From NCBI GenBank assembly GCA_964620125.1, contig CAZUGQ010000010.1, positions 17,684 through 81,683 on the forward strand: a stretch of 64,000 nt of DNA, in the 5' to 3' direction. Shown in pieces: positions 43,512 through 51,895 of the stretch (position 1 is its first letter; every line of letters starts with the position of its first letter). The notes under the pieces are model-generated. The model did no database searches. It was not told the origin of the DNA and saw nothing but the letters and a program-made list of their open reading frames with translations. Source of the stretch: OLB6 sp964620125 (GTDB lineage Bacteria; Bacteroidota; Ignavibacteria; Kapaibacteriales; Kapaibacteriaceae). Made by a program: the position numbers and the translations under genes.

Positions 43512-43956
43512 CTGGCTAACGCTGGGGCTCGTTGCAGGCATCTTCCTGGCCGCGTGTTCAAGTACAAGCCCAATAAGGAGCAGTGGCAATGCAGAGTTGG
43601 ATGCCGTCCTAGAGCGAGCCTACGAGCTGCGAGGTACACCCTATTGTCCTGCTGGCCAAACACCGAAGTGCTTTGACTGTAGTGGCTTTGTGTACTACTG
43701 TATGCTGCAGGGCGGCACCAAGGTTCCACGAACAACCAGTGATCTCTTTGCGATTGGCAAGCCCCTTAACAAGGACGAGATCCAACCCGGTGACCTTGTT
43801 TTTTTTAATACGTCTGGCAAAGGTATAAGCCATGTTGGCTTTTATGTGGGTGATGGGGCGTTCATCCACAGTTCAACGTCGAGTGGCGTGATCGTGAGCA
43901 AGCTGAGCGAGACCTATTGGGAGCCTCGGTACATCGGTGCGAGGCGACTTAGGTAG
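43486..43956 (+). CDS. NlpC/P60 family cell-wall peptidase, lipoprotein
   Basis: This 156-residue envelope enzyme probably cleaves peptidoglycan stem peptides. The N-terminal signal has lipobox LAACS, so it is lipid-anchored. The NlpC/P60 domain has the catalytic Cys in 'KCFDCSGFVYYC', the 'PGDLVFFNTSGKGISHVGFY' strand with the active His, and 'FIHSSTSSGV'. The start is ATG 43486 or GTG 43492. Both lie inside terC, giving a ~20-26 bp overlap in another frame. It is convergent with the secreted protein at 43992, with a hairpin between them. Confidence 0.9.
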   Translation: MIVKGLTHSWLTLGLVAGIFLAACSSTSPIRSSGNAELDAVLERAYELRGTPYCPAGQTPKCFDCSGFVYYCMLQGGTKVPRTTSDLFAIGKPLNKDEIQPGDLVFFNTSGKGISHVGFYVGDGAFIHSSTSSGVIVSKLSETYWEPRYIGARRLR

Positions 43957-43978
43957 CGCCTCCAACTCTCATACCGCC

Positions 43979-44000
43979 GTGAAGTAAAATCCTACTTCAC
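43979..44000. terminator. Hairpin between convergent genes
   Basis: GTGAAGTA and TACTTCAC form a perfect 8-bp stem with an AAATCC loop. It overlaps the stop codon of the minus-strand gene. There is no clear U-run, so it is a plausible but weak shared terminator. Confidence 0.5.
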
Positions 44001-45302
44001 CACACTTACGCTTGCTGACTCTGCTCCTCTTCCGGTGAAAGCGCAGACCCGATACATCCCTGGTGGTAGGTGGCTGAGGTTGAGAGTTACATTAGTTACG
44101 GGAGTTACGGGAGTTACGGGAGTTACGGGGCTACCTGCGCTGCTTTGTACCTCATTGCCAAGAAGGTCGAACACGGTGATGTGTGAGATGTCCGCGTCGC
44201 ATGATACATGTACGATACCGGTGGAGGGGTTGGGGTAGAGGGAGAGAGAAAGAGATGAAAGATGAGGGATGAGGGTTGAGGGGTCCTGGACGGATACGGT
44301 CAAATCCAGTTTCATTATAAGCCCTCCATCTCCTACGGCATACACAACGCCATCCAGAGTATGCATGGCATTGACAGATCTACCACCTGATGGAGCATTG
44401 GTATTAAGCCAAGTAGTTCCTCCATCGTTGGTGGAGTAGATGTTACCGGCGGTATCGCCAACGAAACCTCGGCGTTCGTCAGCAAACACAATCGTGTTTA
44501 CGGTGTAGGGAAACACAAACGCGGTGGTGTCCCACGTTTTTCCGGCATCCCTCGTGAAGAACAGGCGCTTGTTCTTGTTGTACGCTGGTAGCGAATACCT
44601 GGAGTCCCGGTAGCCGCCAACCCAGCCAAAACCGTTACTTCCAATAAAGCAGACGCTCTTTATCGTGAAAAAAACCGCCTCATCAAGGCCGGTCCACGTA
44701 GAGCCCAACCAAGACTTTCCATTGTTGGTGGTTACTGACAAGTACGACTGCCAAATGGAATGGCCTTCATACCATCCGCCAGCAAACCCGATTGAGTCGT
44801 TAGCAAAAGAAAGTGAATTGCAGTTTTTGAATGGAGCCTGCATACTAATGGGTGTCAGCCAGGTTTCTCCGCCGTCCTGTGTGATTATTGCCGCAATTCC
44901 ATTCGGATTGTAGCCGACTACAACGCCTGCACTATCACTTGTAAAGTGCACTGAGTGGAATGCCTCACCTGTCCATGTTGTAGCGTTCAAGCCCACGTCT
45001 TCCCATGACTTGCCACGGTCCGTGGTTTTGAAAATCGTCGTACCCACCACAAATCCCACACGATCAGTTGGAAAGAAAACGTCGTTCCATTTGCCCTTCA
45101 GGCCAATTTCTGACCACGAAACCCCACCATCAGTCGATTCTAATGAGACCAAGGGCCCAACTGCCCAACCATATTCGCGATCAGTAAAGAACACGGATCG
45201 CAAATCGTGATCCTGCGAGACCTGTTGGATTTGCCACTGTGCCACTGCATTCGCGCACAACGCGACGATCATTAGAACCAAGCTGAATAAACTCCTTCGC
45301 AT
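43992..45302 (-). CDS. Secreted YCF48/BNR-like beta-propeller with T9SS sorting domain
   Basis: This 436-residue secreted protein has a signal peptide (LFSLVLMIVALCANAVA). A seven-bladed YCF48-like propeller follows, with repeated 'STDGGVSW', 'TTDRGKSW', 'TQDGGETW', 'TRDAGKTW', 'STNDGGTTW' Asp-box turns and 'GWAVG'/'GFVVG' strands. The final ~80 residues are a type A T9SS sorting domain starting 'LYPNPSTGIVHV'. This domain contains an in-frame PVT tripeptide repeat encoded by a 9-bp tandem repeat (44085-44129) and a pyrimidine-rich coding stretch just before it. It is 2 bp downstream of the M4 peptidase gene in the same operon. A surface or extracellular location is inferred; no ligand is known. 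Confidence 0.87.
   Translation of the reverse strand: MRRSLFSLVLMIVALCANAVAQWQIQQVSQDHDLRSVFFTDREYGWAVGPLVSLESTDGGVSWSEIGLKGKWNDVFFPTDRVGFVVGTTIFKTTDRGKSWEDVGLNATTWTGEAFHSVHFTSDSAGVVVGYNPNGIAAIITQDGGETWLTPISMQAPFKNCNSLSFANDSIGFAGGWYEGHSIWQSYLSVTTNNGKSWLGSTWTGLDEAVFFTIKSVCFIGSNGFGWVGGYRDSRYSLPAYNKNKRLFFTRDAGKTWDTTAFVFPYTVNTIVFADERRGFVGDTAGNIYSTNDGGTTWLNTNAPSGGRSVNAMHTLDGVVYAVGDGGLIMKLDLTVSVQDPSTLIPHLSSLSLSLYPNPSTGIVHVSCDADISHITVFDLLGNEVQSSAGSPVTPVTPVTPVTNVTLNLSHLPPGMYRVCAFTGRGAESASVSVVK
44085..44129. repeat. 9-bp tandem repeat AGTTACGGG (five units)
   Basis: There are four exact AGTTACGGG units and one variant (AGTTACATT). On the minus strand they encode PVT tripeptides inside the T9SS sorting domain. 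The TTACGGG core is shared with the octamer array at 52317. Confidence 0.9.
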
Positions 45303-45304
45303 CT

Positions 45305-47545
45305 CTACCTCGCAAACAGAACGGTTACTACTTGATGCTCCGCTGTACGCAGAACACAGAGATATGCGCCGGATGCGAGTGCCTGCTTCGTCAATGCAGT
45401 TGAATATGTACCGCGGTTGTGATAGTCACTTTCCAACACCGTTCGTACCAACATTCCATATGTATTGTACAGCTCAATCGCAACCATGCTAGGATTGTAT
45501 AGAGTGAACCGTAGCTCCACCTGTTGGTCGAACGGATTTGGAATGGCACGTAGCTCTGGTGGATTTACTACTGGGCGGGTTGTGACGTCGCGATGGTCAC
45601 CTACCGTATTTGCCTTGGCAACGTTCCAGCCTTCACAAGGCTCTTCAATGTAAGCTCTAAAGTAGCTACCGCGCCTAGCGCGGAACCGAGAACCGATGCG
45701 TATCACGTTCCCCGCCACAAACTCAACATGGCCACCATTGCGGACAACCGTGGAATCCGGGTTCTTGCAGAGTGTGTCCGCACGAAGTTCGTAAAGAGCT
45801 TGAAACACATCAGGTGTCGAGAGCGAGTCGAATGTTCCACACACAAGAAGCGAATGGTCGTCATACACTCCTACAGCATTCCAGGCTTCAATCACCTGTG
45901 CTACGTCGCTAGAGTCAAGCGTTGAGTCGGCCAAGGCTGCCGCTATGGACCCTCGTCGTGCATCACCATATGTGGCTGTAGGGGTTAGGTAGTTGGTAAG
46001 GTTCTGGTAGGCAATACGTGCTGCCTTTGCTCTGCCGATACCTTCTACGTTGAATTCGTACGGTCTGCAGGGATGTGTGTTGGTGTCAGCCCCACCATTG
46101 GCCAACAAGCAGAACCATTTATTCTGAACGCCCGATCGAGGATAGGTATCGGGGCCCGGACTGCCAGTCCAGTTCGTGCCACCGTAGGTACCTGACCCAC
46201 CTTGCGCTTCTGGCTGGCACATGTTGCGATTGAACAAGGAAGACATTGTGGGATCCACATCCTCTCCTATCAGAAAGTCATCGCACACCTTTGTTGAATC
46301 AAACTTGCTTTCGGCATAGCACTCAACCATCGAGCCGAAAACATCTGCGAACGATTCGTTCAGGTACTTGGATTCTGAATAATCTGCACCCCCTAGGTGC
46401 GCAGTTGCTGCTACTAATGCGTGTGTCCATTCGTGGCCAATAATATCCAATGAATTCTGCCAGTTGGGAGAGAAAGCTGACGGTTGAGCGAGTGTTACCC
46501 GCCAATCAACGAATTGCGACGCGGTACCGAAGCCAACAATTTGTTCCATAACACCTCCCGAGTCGTCATAGCTGTTACGTCCATGCTCGTTGTAGAAGTA
46601 ATCATACGTCATCATGGCCGCCCAATGAGCTTGTGTATACATGGAATCGGCTGCTGGCCAGGTTGTTGTTGAGTTTAGCACATCGGTGGTGCTTGGACTT
46701 ATGTATTTGAGTGTTACGATACCGCCGCCTCTGCAGGAATCTCTTAACTGGAACTCAGTAGCCGCCACCGAGTCAGTAACTATCGTCTGCACACCATTGT
46801 ACATTGTCACCGCAGTTGCATTAGTGCAGCCGGCAAACAGCGACTGCTTGTTAAGCAATTTTCCATCAATGGCATCTATGTACACGCTGTATCCCTGCAA
46901 AGGATCGGCGCACATCACTTCAACACGGTAGGCTAGTACCAGGTTCTTTCCGTGCACATCGTTCAAGGGGTCCCTCATGGCCAGAACTAAGGTTGGGTTT
47001 GGGTAATAGGTGGCATGCTCGTCCTTCCTCAACTCCTTGATTCGCTGTTCCATACCCATGTCTTCCCATGCATACCGATCGGCGGGTACGCTTCTGAGCG
47101 CCTTGTCTAGTGCATCCTCCATATTTAGATGTGGTGTGGTGTTGATATGCAAGTCACTCACAATACGTCCATTGGCAGTGGAGGCTCGGCCGTTGTTCTC
47201 ATGTATTATAAACACAGCGCCATCAATTGCGAGGCCATCGTGATATTGTTGATAGCGGTAGTGAACAATCCCCGTTCTGTCCCTGCTACTCCGTATCAGC
47301 CGCATCTCGTCACTCGGTCCAAGCCCAAACTCTTCGGAGTGTGTCTCGAAGATCGTACTACCTCGCAGTGTTGTACTATCATTGAATGTGATCCATCCCC
47401 TTGGGCTGTCGATTCGGGCGAATTTTTGAATGTCTTGCTTCATTTGAGCACCTACCAACCCGGACGACATTGGTAAAACGCAGACAATTACTAAAGTTAT
47501 CGCTGTTTTGCGGCCAGGACGTTGGAATTGGGTAGTAGCACTCAT
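45305..47545 (-). CDS. M4 family (thermolysin-like) metallopeptidase with T9SS sorting domain
   Basis: This 746-residue secreted zinc endopeptidase has a signal (TAITLVIVCVLPMSSGLVGA). A fungalysin/thermolysin propeptide fills residues ~40-230 and inhibits and helps fold the enzyme. The catalytic domain has 'DIIGHEWTHALVAATAHL' (HEXXH) and the third zinc ligand in 'YLNESFADVFGSMVE'. The C-terminal ~85 residues are a T9SS type A sorting domain ('IPNPFDQQVELRF' ... 'GAYLCVLRT'). The active-site residues are intact. The start ATG overlaps the stop of the upstream gene (ATGA). It lies in an operon with two other exported proteins and probably acts outside the cell. Confidence 0.92.
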   Translation of the reverse strand: MSATTQFQRPGRKTAITLVIVCVLPMSSGLVGAQMKQDIQKFARIDSPRGWITFNDSTTLRGSTIFETHSEEFGLGPSDEMRLIRSSRDRTGIVHYRYQQYHDGLAIDGAVFIIHENNGRASTANGRIVSDLHINTTPHLNMEDALDKALRSVPADRYAWEDMGMEQRIKELRKDEHATYYPNPTLVLAMRDPLNDVHGKNLVLAYRVEVMCADPLQGYSVYIDAIDGKLLNKQSLFAGCTNATAVTMYNGVQTIVTDSVAATEFQLRDSCRGGGIVTLKYISPSTTDVLNSTTTWPAADSMYTQAHWAAMMTYDYFYNEHGRNSYDDSGGVMEQIVGFGTASQFVDWRVTLAQPSAFSPNWQNSLDIIGHEWTHALVAATAHLGGADYSESKYLNESFADVFGSMVECYAESKFDSTKVCDDFLIGEDVDPTMSSLFNRNMCQPEAQGGSGTYGGTNWTGSPGPDTYPRSGVQNKWFCLLANGGADTNTHPCRPYEFNVEGIGRAKAARIAYQNLTNYLTPTATYGDARRGSIAAALADSTLDSSDVAQVIEAWNAVGVYDDHSLLVCGTFDSLSTPDVFQALYELRADTLCKNPDSTVVRNGGHVEFVAGNVIRIGSRFRARRGSYFRAYIEEPCEGWNVAKANTVGDHRDVTTRPVVNPPELRAIPNPFDQQVELRFTLYNPSMVAIELYNTYGMLVRTVLESDYHNRGTYSTALTKQALASGAYLCVLRTAEHQVVTVLFAR

Positions 47546-48843
47546 TTCACAGCCCCTTTCAGGGCAGCAAGTTCCGCCTCAAGCTCCTTGTTATGCTTTG
47601 CCAGATACAGAACGTACAGGGTGAGTTCCTCTACTTTTTCGAGGATCTTACTCTGAAATTCGCCTAGGCTTACTCCGCGGGCTGCTACGTCCGCTTCCTT
47701 TGGAATGTTGGGTAAATGGCCATATTCGGTAATGAAAGCTCGAAGATCTTCTAGAGGCATCAGGGGGTAGTTGTCACGGAAAACGTGGTCTGACCACTCG
47801 TCTACGCGTATTACTACTTCCTGCGCAGCTATGAGACCCTGCACGTATAGCTTGAATTCGTAATCATTGGCATGTTCCAACCTGTTGAGACTATCGCCAA
47901 CGACAACATGCCCTTTGACCTGAAGTGACGGACCCGTTAGACTGTCGTGCAGTTCACCCGATCCGATTAGCAACGCACCTGTATTGGTCATCTTCAGCAA
48001 TTGGTTGCCTCCAGAATTGATAACCCTTACAGCGTTTGTCTCGCTAGTATTACCTTGAGTTCTAACCGCCAGTCTCGTCCCTGTCTCTGGCGTCATCCCA
48101 AACGCATAGATGCCATTGCCATTTGCATCGTACTTCATGCTCAAGCCGTTGAAGGTTCCGGACGGCTCCTGGAAGTTCACAGGCGTGTTACCCGTAACAT
48201 GCGTGCCGCCAAGACCAAGGCGAACGGTGCCGTCGCTGCGGAAGTCAAGAGCCGATGCGTAACCAGCCGCTATTCGCCGCTGCACGTCGGTGCCATCCAC
48301 ATACAGGTTATAGCCTAGGAAGTCGTTAACGTAGCCTACGTGAAATGTGAGCCGCGGACCGATCTGCAGCAGCTCCTTCGGGTCGGTCGCGGAGATACCT
48401 ACATGCCCGATGTTGAGCATGGTCACACGCTCGGTATGTCCAATCGTGGGGTTGGGGTCGGTGGTGGCAAACCGGATCGCGGCTGCGGTGTCTCTTACCG
48501 CCAGAACAAGGTCATTCGCAGTCGCGTCCACGACGATAGTAAAGTCATTGACGTTCTCGATTGAAAGCGGCTGCCCTCCACGGAAAAGACTTAGGGTGGC
48601 GTGGAAATCGGCCGTACACACCTGTTGTTGGGCAGGACCATTCGAACTGAACCGCAATGACGGAGTTCCACTCTCCAGTAGGTGAAGTGTATACGGCTGG
48701 TTGTAGGGATTGGCACAGGTACAAGCATTGTTTAGATCGGTAATCCGTAACCGATTTCCCATCCGCTCCCCTACGATTGCTCCTACGCCGCAGTTTTGTC
48801 CATACACGCTTGGTACAAACAATAACAGCATAACCACTTCCAA
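47542..48843 (-). CDS. Secreted tail-fibre-like protein with C-terminal coiled coil, start uncertain
   Basis: This is an exported protein of ~433 residues, function unknown. The middle is beta-rich with Gly/Asn turns. The C-terminus has 'GHLPNIPKEADVAARG' and 'LGEFQSKILEKVEELTLY' followed by a coiled coil, an ending common in Bacteroidota tail-fibre-like and endosialidase-chaperone-like surface proteins. The N-terminus is weak: TTG 48843, GTG 48837 or ATG 48831 would give only a short hydrophobic leader (VVMLLLFVPSVYGQ). The frame stays open upstream through 21 C residues (48925-48945). A good ATG with a GAGG Shine-Dalgarno sequence lies just beyond but is out of frame at this tract length; see the findings. 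It is translationally coupled to the M4 peptidase. Confidence 0.72.
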   Translation of the reverse strand: MEVVMLLLFVPSVYGQNCGVGAIVGERMGNRLRITDLNNACTCANPYNQPYTLHLLESGTPSLRFSSNGPAQQQVCTADFHATLSLFRGGQPLSIENVNDFTIVVDATANDLVLAVRDTAAAIRFATTDPNPTIGHTERVTMLNIGHVGISATDPKELLQIGPRLTFHVGYVNDFLGYNLYVDGTDVQRRIAAGYASALDFRSDGTVRLGLGGTHVTGNTPVNFQEPSGTFNGLSMKYDANGNGIYAFGMTPETGTRLAVRTQGNTSETNAVRVINSGGNQLLKMTNTGALLIGSGELHDSLTGPSLQVKGHVVVGDSLNRLEHANDYEFKLYVQGLIAAQEVVIRVDEWSDHVFRDNYPLMPLEDLRAFITEYGHLPNIPKEADVAARGVSLGEFQSKILEKVEELTLYVLYLAKHNKELEAELAALKGAVK

Positions 48844-48924
48844 GCACCACGTTGCATGGTGTTGTACTCGTTCAACAAGCTCTGCGGTACGGTTCGGCGC
48901 GAATACCCTTACTTGTGCGCGTAC

Positions 48925-48945
48925 GGGGGGGGGGGGGGGGGGGGG
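48925..48945. repeat. Homopolymer G21 (C21 on the coding strand of the downstream gene)
   Basis: Twenty-one consecutive G on the plus strand are followed by CT. The minus strand enters the reading frame of the gene ending at 47542. It is a candidate slipped-strand (phase-variation) tract, but the exact length in an assembly is unreliable. Confidence 0.85.
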
Positions 48946-49304
48946 CTGACTAGCATCAAATACCTCTATACTAGGTGGTGAATATATCCACCTTCCTCAA
49001 TGCTGCCCCCAATCAACACCGGAACATTGATTTGGTTGCATACTCGTACGTAATAAAACGTATCGCCTTCCCCGGGTCTCGTTCTGAAATTTAGCCTGTC
49101 ATACCGTCAGCCCCCTGCCATCCATTTCTGCTTGTCTGTCAAATTTTTTACGATGCATGCGTCATTTTGGCGCACTTTTCTGGTTGGCACGGTTTTGCAA
49201 GAAAGCGGGACGACACCAACAACAGGATTCTGGAAATGCGGCCAAACGCAGTTCGCAAACTGATCTCCAAACCTTTTCACACCACACATTCTAGGAGACC
49301 CGCC
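48946..49304. other. Intergenic region between a surface-protein gene and hsp20
   Basis: I see no gene here. It holds the ATG at 48956 (minus) with GAGG at 48966-48963, one AGGGGGCT-type octamer (49109, minus), and a sigma-54-like element before hsp20. The remainder shows no structure I can name. Confidence 0.5.
49184..49199 (+). promoter_or_regulatory. Sigma-54-like -24/-12 element before hsp20
   Basis: TTGGCACGGTTTTGCA resembles the sigma-54 consensus TGGCACGnnnnTTGCW, but the spacing from GG to GC is one base short. It lies ~105 bp before the hsp20 ATG. Sigma-54 spacing is strict, so this is only a candidate. Confidence 0.3.
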
Positions 49305-49745
49305 ATGGGCATCATCAAAATTGATCCGTTCCGCGGCTTTGATTCTCTTTCGCGCCGAGTAAACGAAGCGTTCGACGAAGTGCAGCGTGGAGGATTCACG
49401 TTCGAAATGGGTGACTTTTCACCTCGGGTAGATGTAACGGAAGACGACAAGGCTCTCAACTTCCACGCCGAACTACCAGGAATTCCAAAGGAAGCCGTTA
49501 AGATCACGGTAAGCGACGATCGAGTGCTTACCATCCGTGGCGAAAAGAAGCGTGAAGAGAAGCAAGAAGGGAAAAACTATCGTCGTATTGAACGCAGCTA
49601 CGGTAGTTTTGCACGCTCCTTTAATCTTCCTGAGAATCTTAACACCGCAGAGATCAAAGCTTCCTTCGACAATGGAGTACTCTCGGTAGAGATCCCCAAG
49701 ACGGAGCCCGCCAAACCGAAGGAAACGGAAGTCACGATTCAGTAA
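49305..49745 (+). CDS. hsp20: Small heat-shock protein, Hsp20/alpha-crystallin family
   Basis: This 146-residue ATP-independent chaperone holds unfolding proteins until DnaK can refold them. The alpha-crystallin domain spans residues ~40-140, with 'FSPRVDVTEDDKALNFHAEL', 'PGIPKEAVKITVSDDRVLTI', 'RRIERSYGSFARSFNLPENL' and 'ASFDNGVLSVEIPK', the family's most conserved strand. I used ATG 49305, which has an AGGAG Shine-Dalgarno sequence; the open frame back to 49167 has no family similarity. dnaK follows on the same strand, separated by a strong hairpin. Confidence 0.96.
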   Translation: MGIIKIDPFRGFDSLSRRVNEAFDEVQRGGFTFEMGDFSPRVDVTEDDKALNFHAELPGIPKEAVKITVSDDRVLTIRGEKKREEKQEGKNYRRIERSYGSFARSFNLPENLNTAEIKASFDNGVLSVEIPKTEPAKPKETEVTIQ

Positions 49746-49773
49746 CTACAACAAACGTTGTGGTCATTGCTGC

Positions 49774-49823
49774 AGAGGAGTGTGGGTGGCACCAAACACC
49801 AAGGTGCCACCCGTAACTCCTCT
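49774..49823 (+). terminator. Large hairpin between hsp20 and dnaK
   Basis: GGGTGGCACC (49784-49793) pairs perfectly with GGTGCCACCC (49803-49812). Flanking AGAGGAGT (49774-49781) and ACTCCTCT (49816-49823) extend the stem past a small internal loop. It has no U-run, so it may attenuate read-through or protect the hsp20 mRNA 3' end rather than terminate fully. Confidence 0.55.
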
Positions 49824-49859
49824 TCAGTCCACAACCATTAACCAAACGAAGAACACACT

Positions 49860-51776
49860 ATGGGAAAGATCATCGGGATAGACCTCGGCACCACGAACTC
49901 TGTGGTTGCCGTGATGGAAGGAACACAACCGGTGGTGATTGCCAACAGCGAAGGCATGCGCACCACGCCTTCCATCGTAGGATTCACCAAAAGTGGTGAG
50001 CGCCTTGTTGGTCAAGCTGCCAAACGACAGGCCGTCACCAACCCTCATAATACCGTGTACAGCATCAAGCGCTTCATGGGAAGGCAGATGAATGAAGTCA
50101 CGGACGAAGCCAAGGCCGTGCCGTACAAGGTTGTGGCTGGCGAAAACAATACAGCTCGCGTAGATATTGATGGCAGGCTGTACTCACCACCAGAAATCAG
50201 CGCCATGATTCTGCAGAAAATGAAGCAGACGGCCGAAGATTACCTTGGTGAGAAGATTACCGAAGCGGTGATCACCGTGCCCGCTTACTTCAACGATGCT
50301 CAACGGCAAGCCACCAAGGATGCCGGCGAGATCGCAGGCCTAACAGTGCGCCGCATCATCAACGAGCCAACAGCTGCAGCCCTTGCCTACGGACTGGACA
50401 AGAAAGGACAGAACCTTACCGTAGCCGTCTACGACCTTGGCGGCGGCACGTTCGACATCTCCATCCTTGAAATCGGCGAAGGTGTGTTCGAAGTAAAAAG
50501 TACAAACGGCGACACACACCTAGGTGGCGACAACTTTGATCAGCGACTGATAGACTACCTTGCAACAGAGTTCCAAAAGCAGGAAGGTATCGACCTGCGC
50601 AAGGATCCCATGGCGTTGCAGCGTTTGCGCGAAGCAGCCGAAAAGGCCAAGATCGAACTCAGCCAGATGCTGCAAACCGATGTGAACCTGCCGTTCATCA
50701 CGGCCACACAAGAGGGTCCGAAACACCTGAACATCAACATCACCCGCGCAACGTTCGAAAAACTATGCGCCGACCTCTTTGACCGCAGCCTGAAGCCCCT
50801 TGAACTGGCCCTGCGCGACGCCAACCTAACGCCATCACAAATTGATGAAGTGATTCTGGTAGGGGGCTCTACCAGGATTCCCAAGATCCAGGAAATCGTG
50901 AAGAACTTTTTTGGTAAGGAAGCTTCACGTGGCGTGAACCCCGACGAAGTTGTGGCCGTTGGTGCTGCCATCCAAGGTGGTGTACTTGCCGGTGATGTGA
51001 AGGATGTGCTACTGTTGGACGTAACACCACTCTCTCTCGGTATCGAAACCATGGGCGGTGTAATGACCACCATGATTCCGGCAAATACCACGATTCCTCA
51101 CCGGAAAACCGAGACGTTCTCAACTGCAAGCGACAACCAGCCAAGCGTTGAAATCCACATCCTTCAGGGCGAACGCCCGATGGCTGCCGATAACAAGACG
51201 CTTGGCAAGTTCCATCTTGATGGTATCCCACCCGCTCCTCGAGGTATTCCACAAATCGAGGTTACCTTCGACATCGACGCCAACGGTATCCTGAGCGTTA
51301 CTGCCAAGGACAAGGCCAGCGGAAAAGAACAAAACATTCGCATCACAGGATCGAGCGGCCTTGATAAGTCCGAAGTAGAACGCATGAAACGCGAAGCACA
51401 GGAACATGCCGCAGAGGACAAGAAGCGTAAGGAGGAGATTGAACTCCGCAACCAGGGTGATGCTTTGGTGTACAGCACGGAAAAGCAACTGAAAGACTTC
51501 GACGAAAAGCTGGACATGGATACCAAGGACCGCATCATCAAGGCAAAGGATCGTTTGGCAGACGCAGTAAAGAATAATCCGTCCGACATTCGTGCAGCCA
51601 TGGATGCACTGAATGAGATCTGGAGCGAGGCATCCTCGAAAATGTATCAGCAAGCTGCGCAGGAAGGTGCACAGGCAGCTTCCGATGCTACAAGTGGCAG
51701 CACACAACAACCTGAAGACAGCAGTGCTAAGGTTGAAGATGCCGACTATACTGTAGTGGACGACGAGAAGAAATAG
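49860..51776 (+). CDS. dnaK: Chaperone protein DnaK (Hsp70)
   Basis: DnaK is the ATP-driven Hsp70 chaperone. The 638-residue protein has the ATPase start 'IIGIDLGTTNSVVAVMEG', 'VPAYFNDAQRQATKDAG', 'VYDLGGGTFDISILE' and 'ILVGGSTRIPKIQ'. The substrate-binding domain ('LSLGIETMGGVMTTMI', 'ANGILSVTAKDKASGKEQNI') and a C-terminal helical lid follow. The tail ends 'EDADYTVVDDEKK', close to the usual EEVDFEEVKDDKK-type end. grpE and dnaJ are not adjacent. It follows hsp20, which suggests a heat-shock locus, and a hairpin lies downstream. Confidence 0.98.
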   Translation: MGKIIGIDLGTTNSVVAVMEGTQPVVIANSEGMRTTPSIVGFTKSGERLVGQAAKRQAVTNPHNTVYSIKRFMGRQMNEVTDEAKAVPYKVVAGENNTARVDIDGRLYSPPEISAMILQKMKQTAEDYLGEKITEAVITVPAYFNDAQRQATKDAGEIAGLTVRRIINEPTAAALAYGLDKKGQNLTVAVYDLGGGTFDISILEIGEGVFEVKSTNGDTHLGGDNFDQRLIDYLATEFQKQEGIDLRKDPMALQRLREAAEKAKIELSQMLQTDVNLPFITATQEGPKHLNINITRATFEKLCADLFDRSLKPLELALRDANLTPSQIDEVILVGGSTRIPKIQEIVKNFFGKEASRGVNPDEVVAVGAAIQGGVLAGDVKDVLLLDVTPLSLGIETMGGVMTTMIPANTTIPHRKTETFSTASDNQPSVEIHILQGERPMAADNKTLGKFHLDGIPPAPRGIPQIEVTFDIDANGILSVTAKDKASGKEQNIRITGSSGLDKSEVERMKREAQEHAAEDKKRKEEIELRNQGDALVYSTEKQLKDFDEKLDMDTKDRIIKAKDRLADAVKNNPSDIRAAMDALNEIWSEASSKMYQQAAQEGAQAASDATSGSTQQPEDSSAKVEDADYTVVDDEKK

Positions 51777-51844
51777 TCCCCTTGCTACGCCCAAGGCATC
51801 AGCTCCCTCGCTGATCCAGTTCATTGGATGACAAACACGCAATC

Positions 51845-51868
51845 AGGCCGATCCTCAAGGGTCGGCCT
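51845..51868 (+). terminator. Hairpin after dnaK, probable terminator
   Basis: AGGCCGATCC and GGGTCGGCCT form a 10-bp stem (one T-G pair) with a TCAA loop, 69 bp after the dnaK stop. No U-tract follows, as is common in this group. Confidence 0.6.
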
Positions 51869-51895
51869 GTAGCATTCTACGCGCTAACTTCGCTC

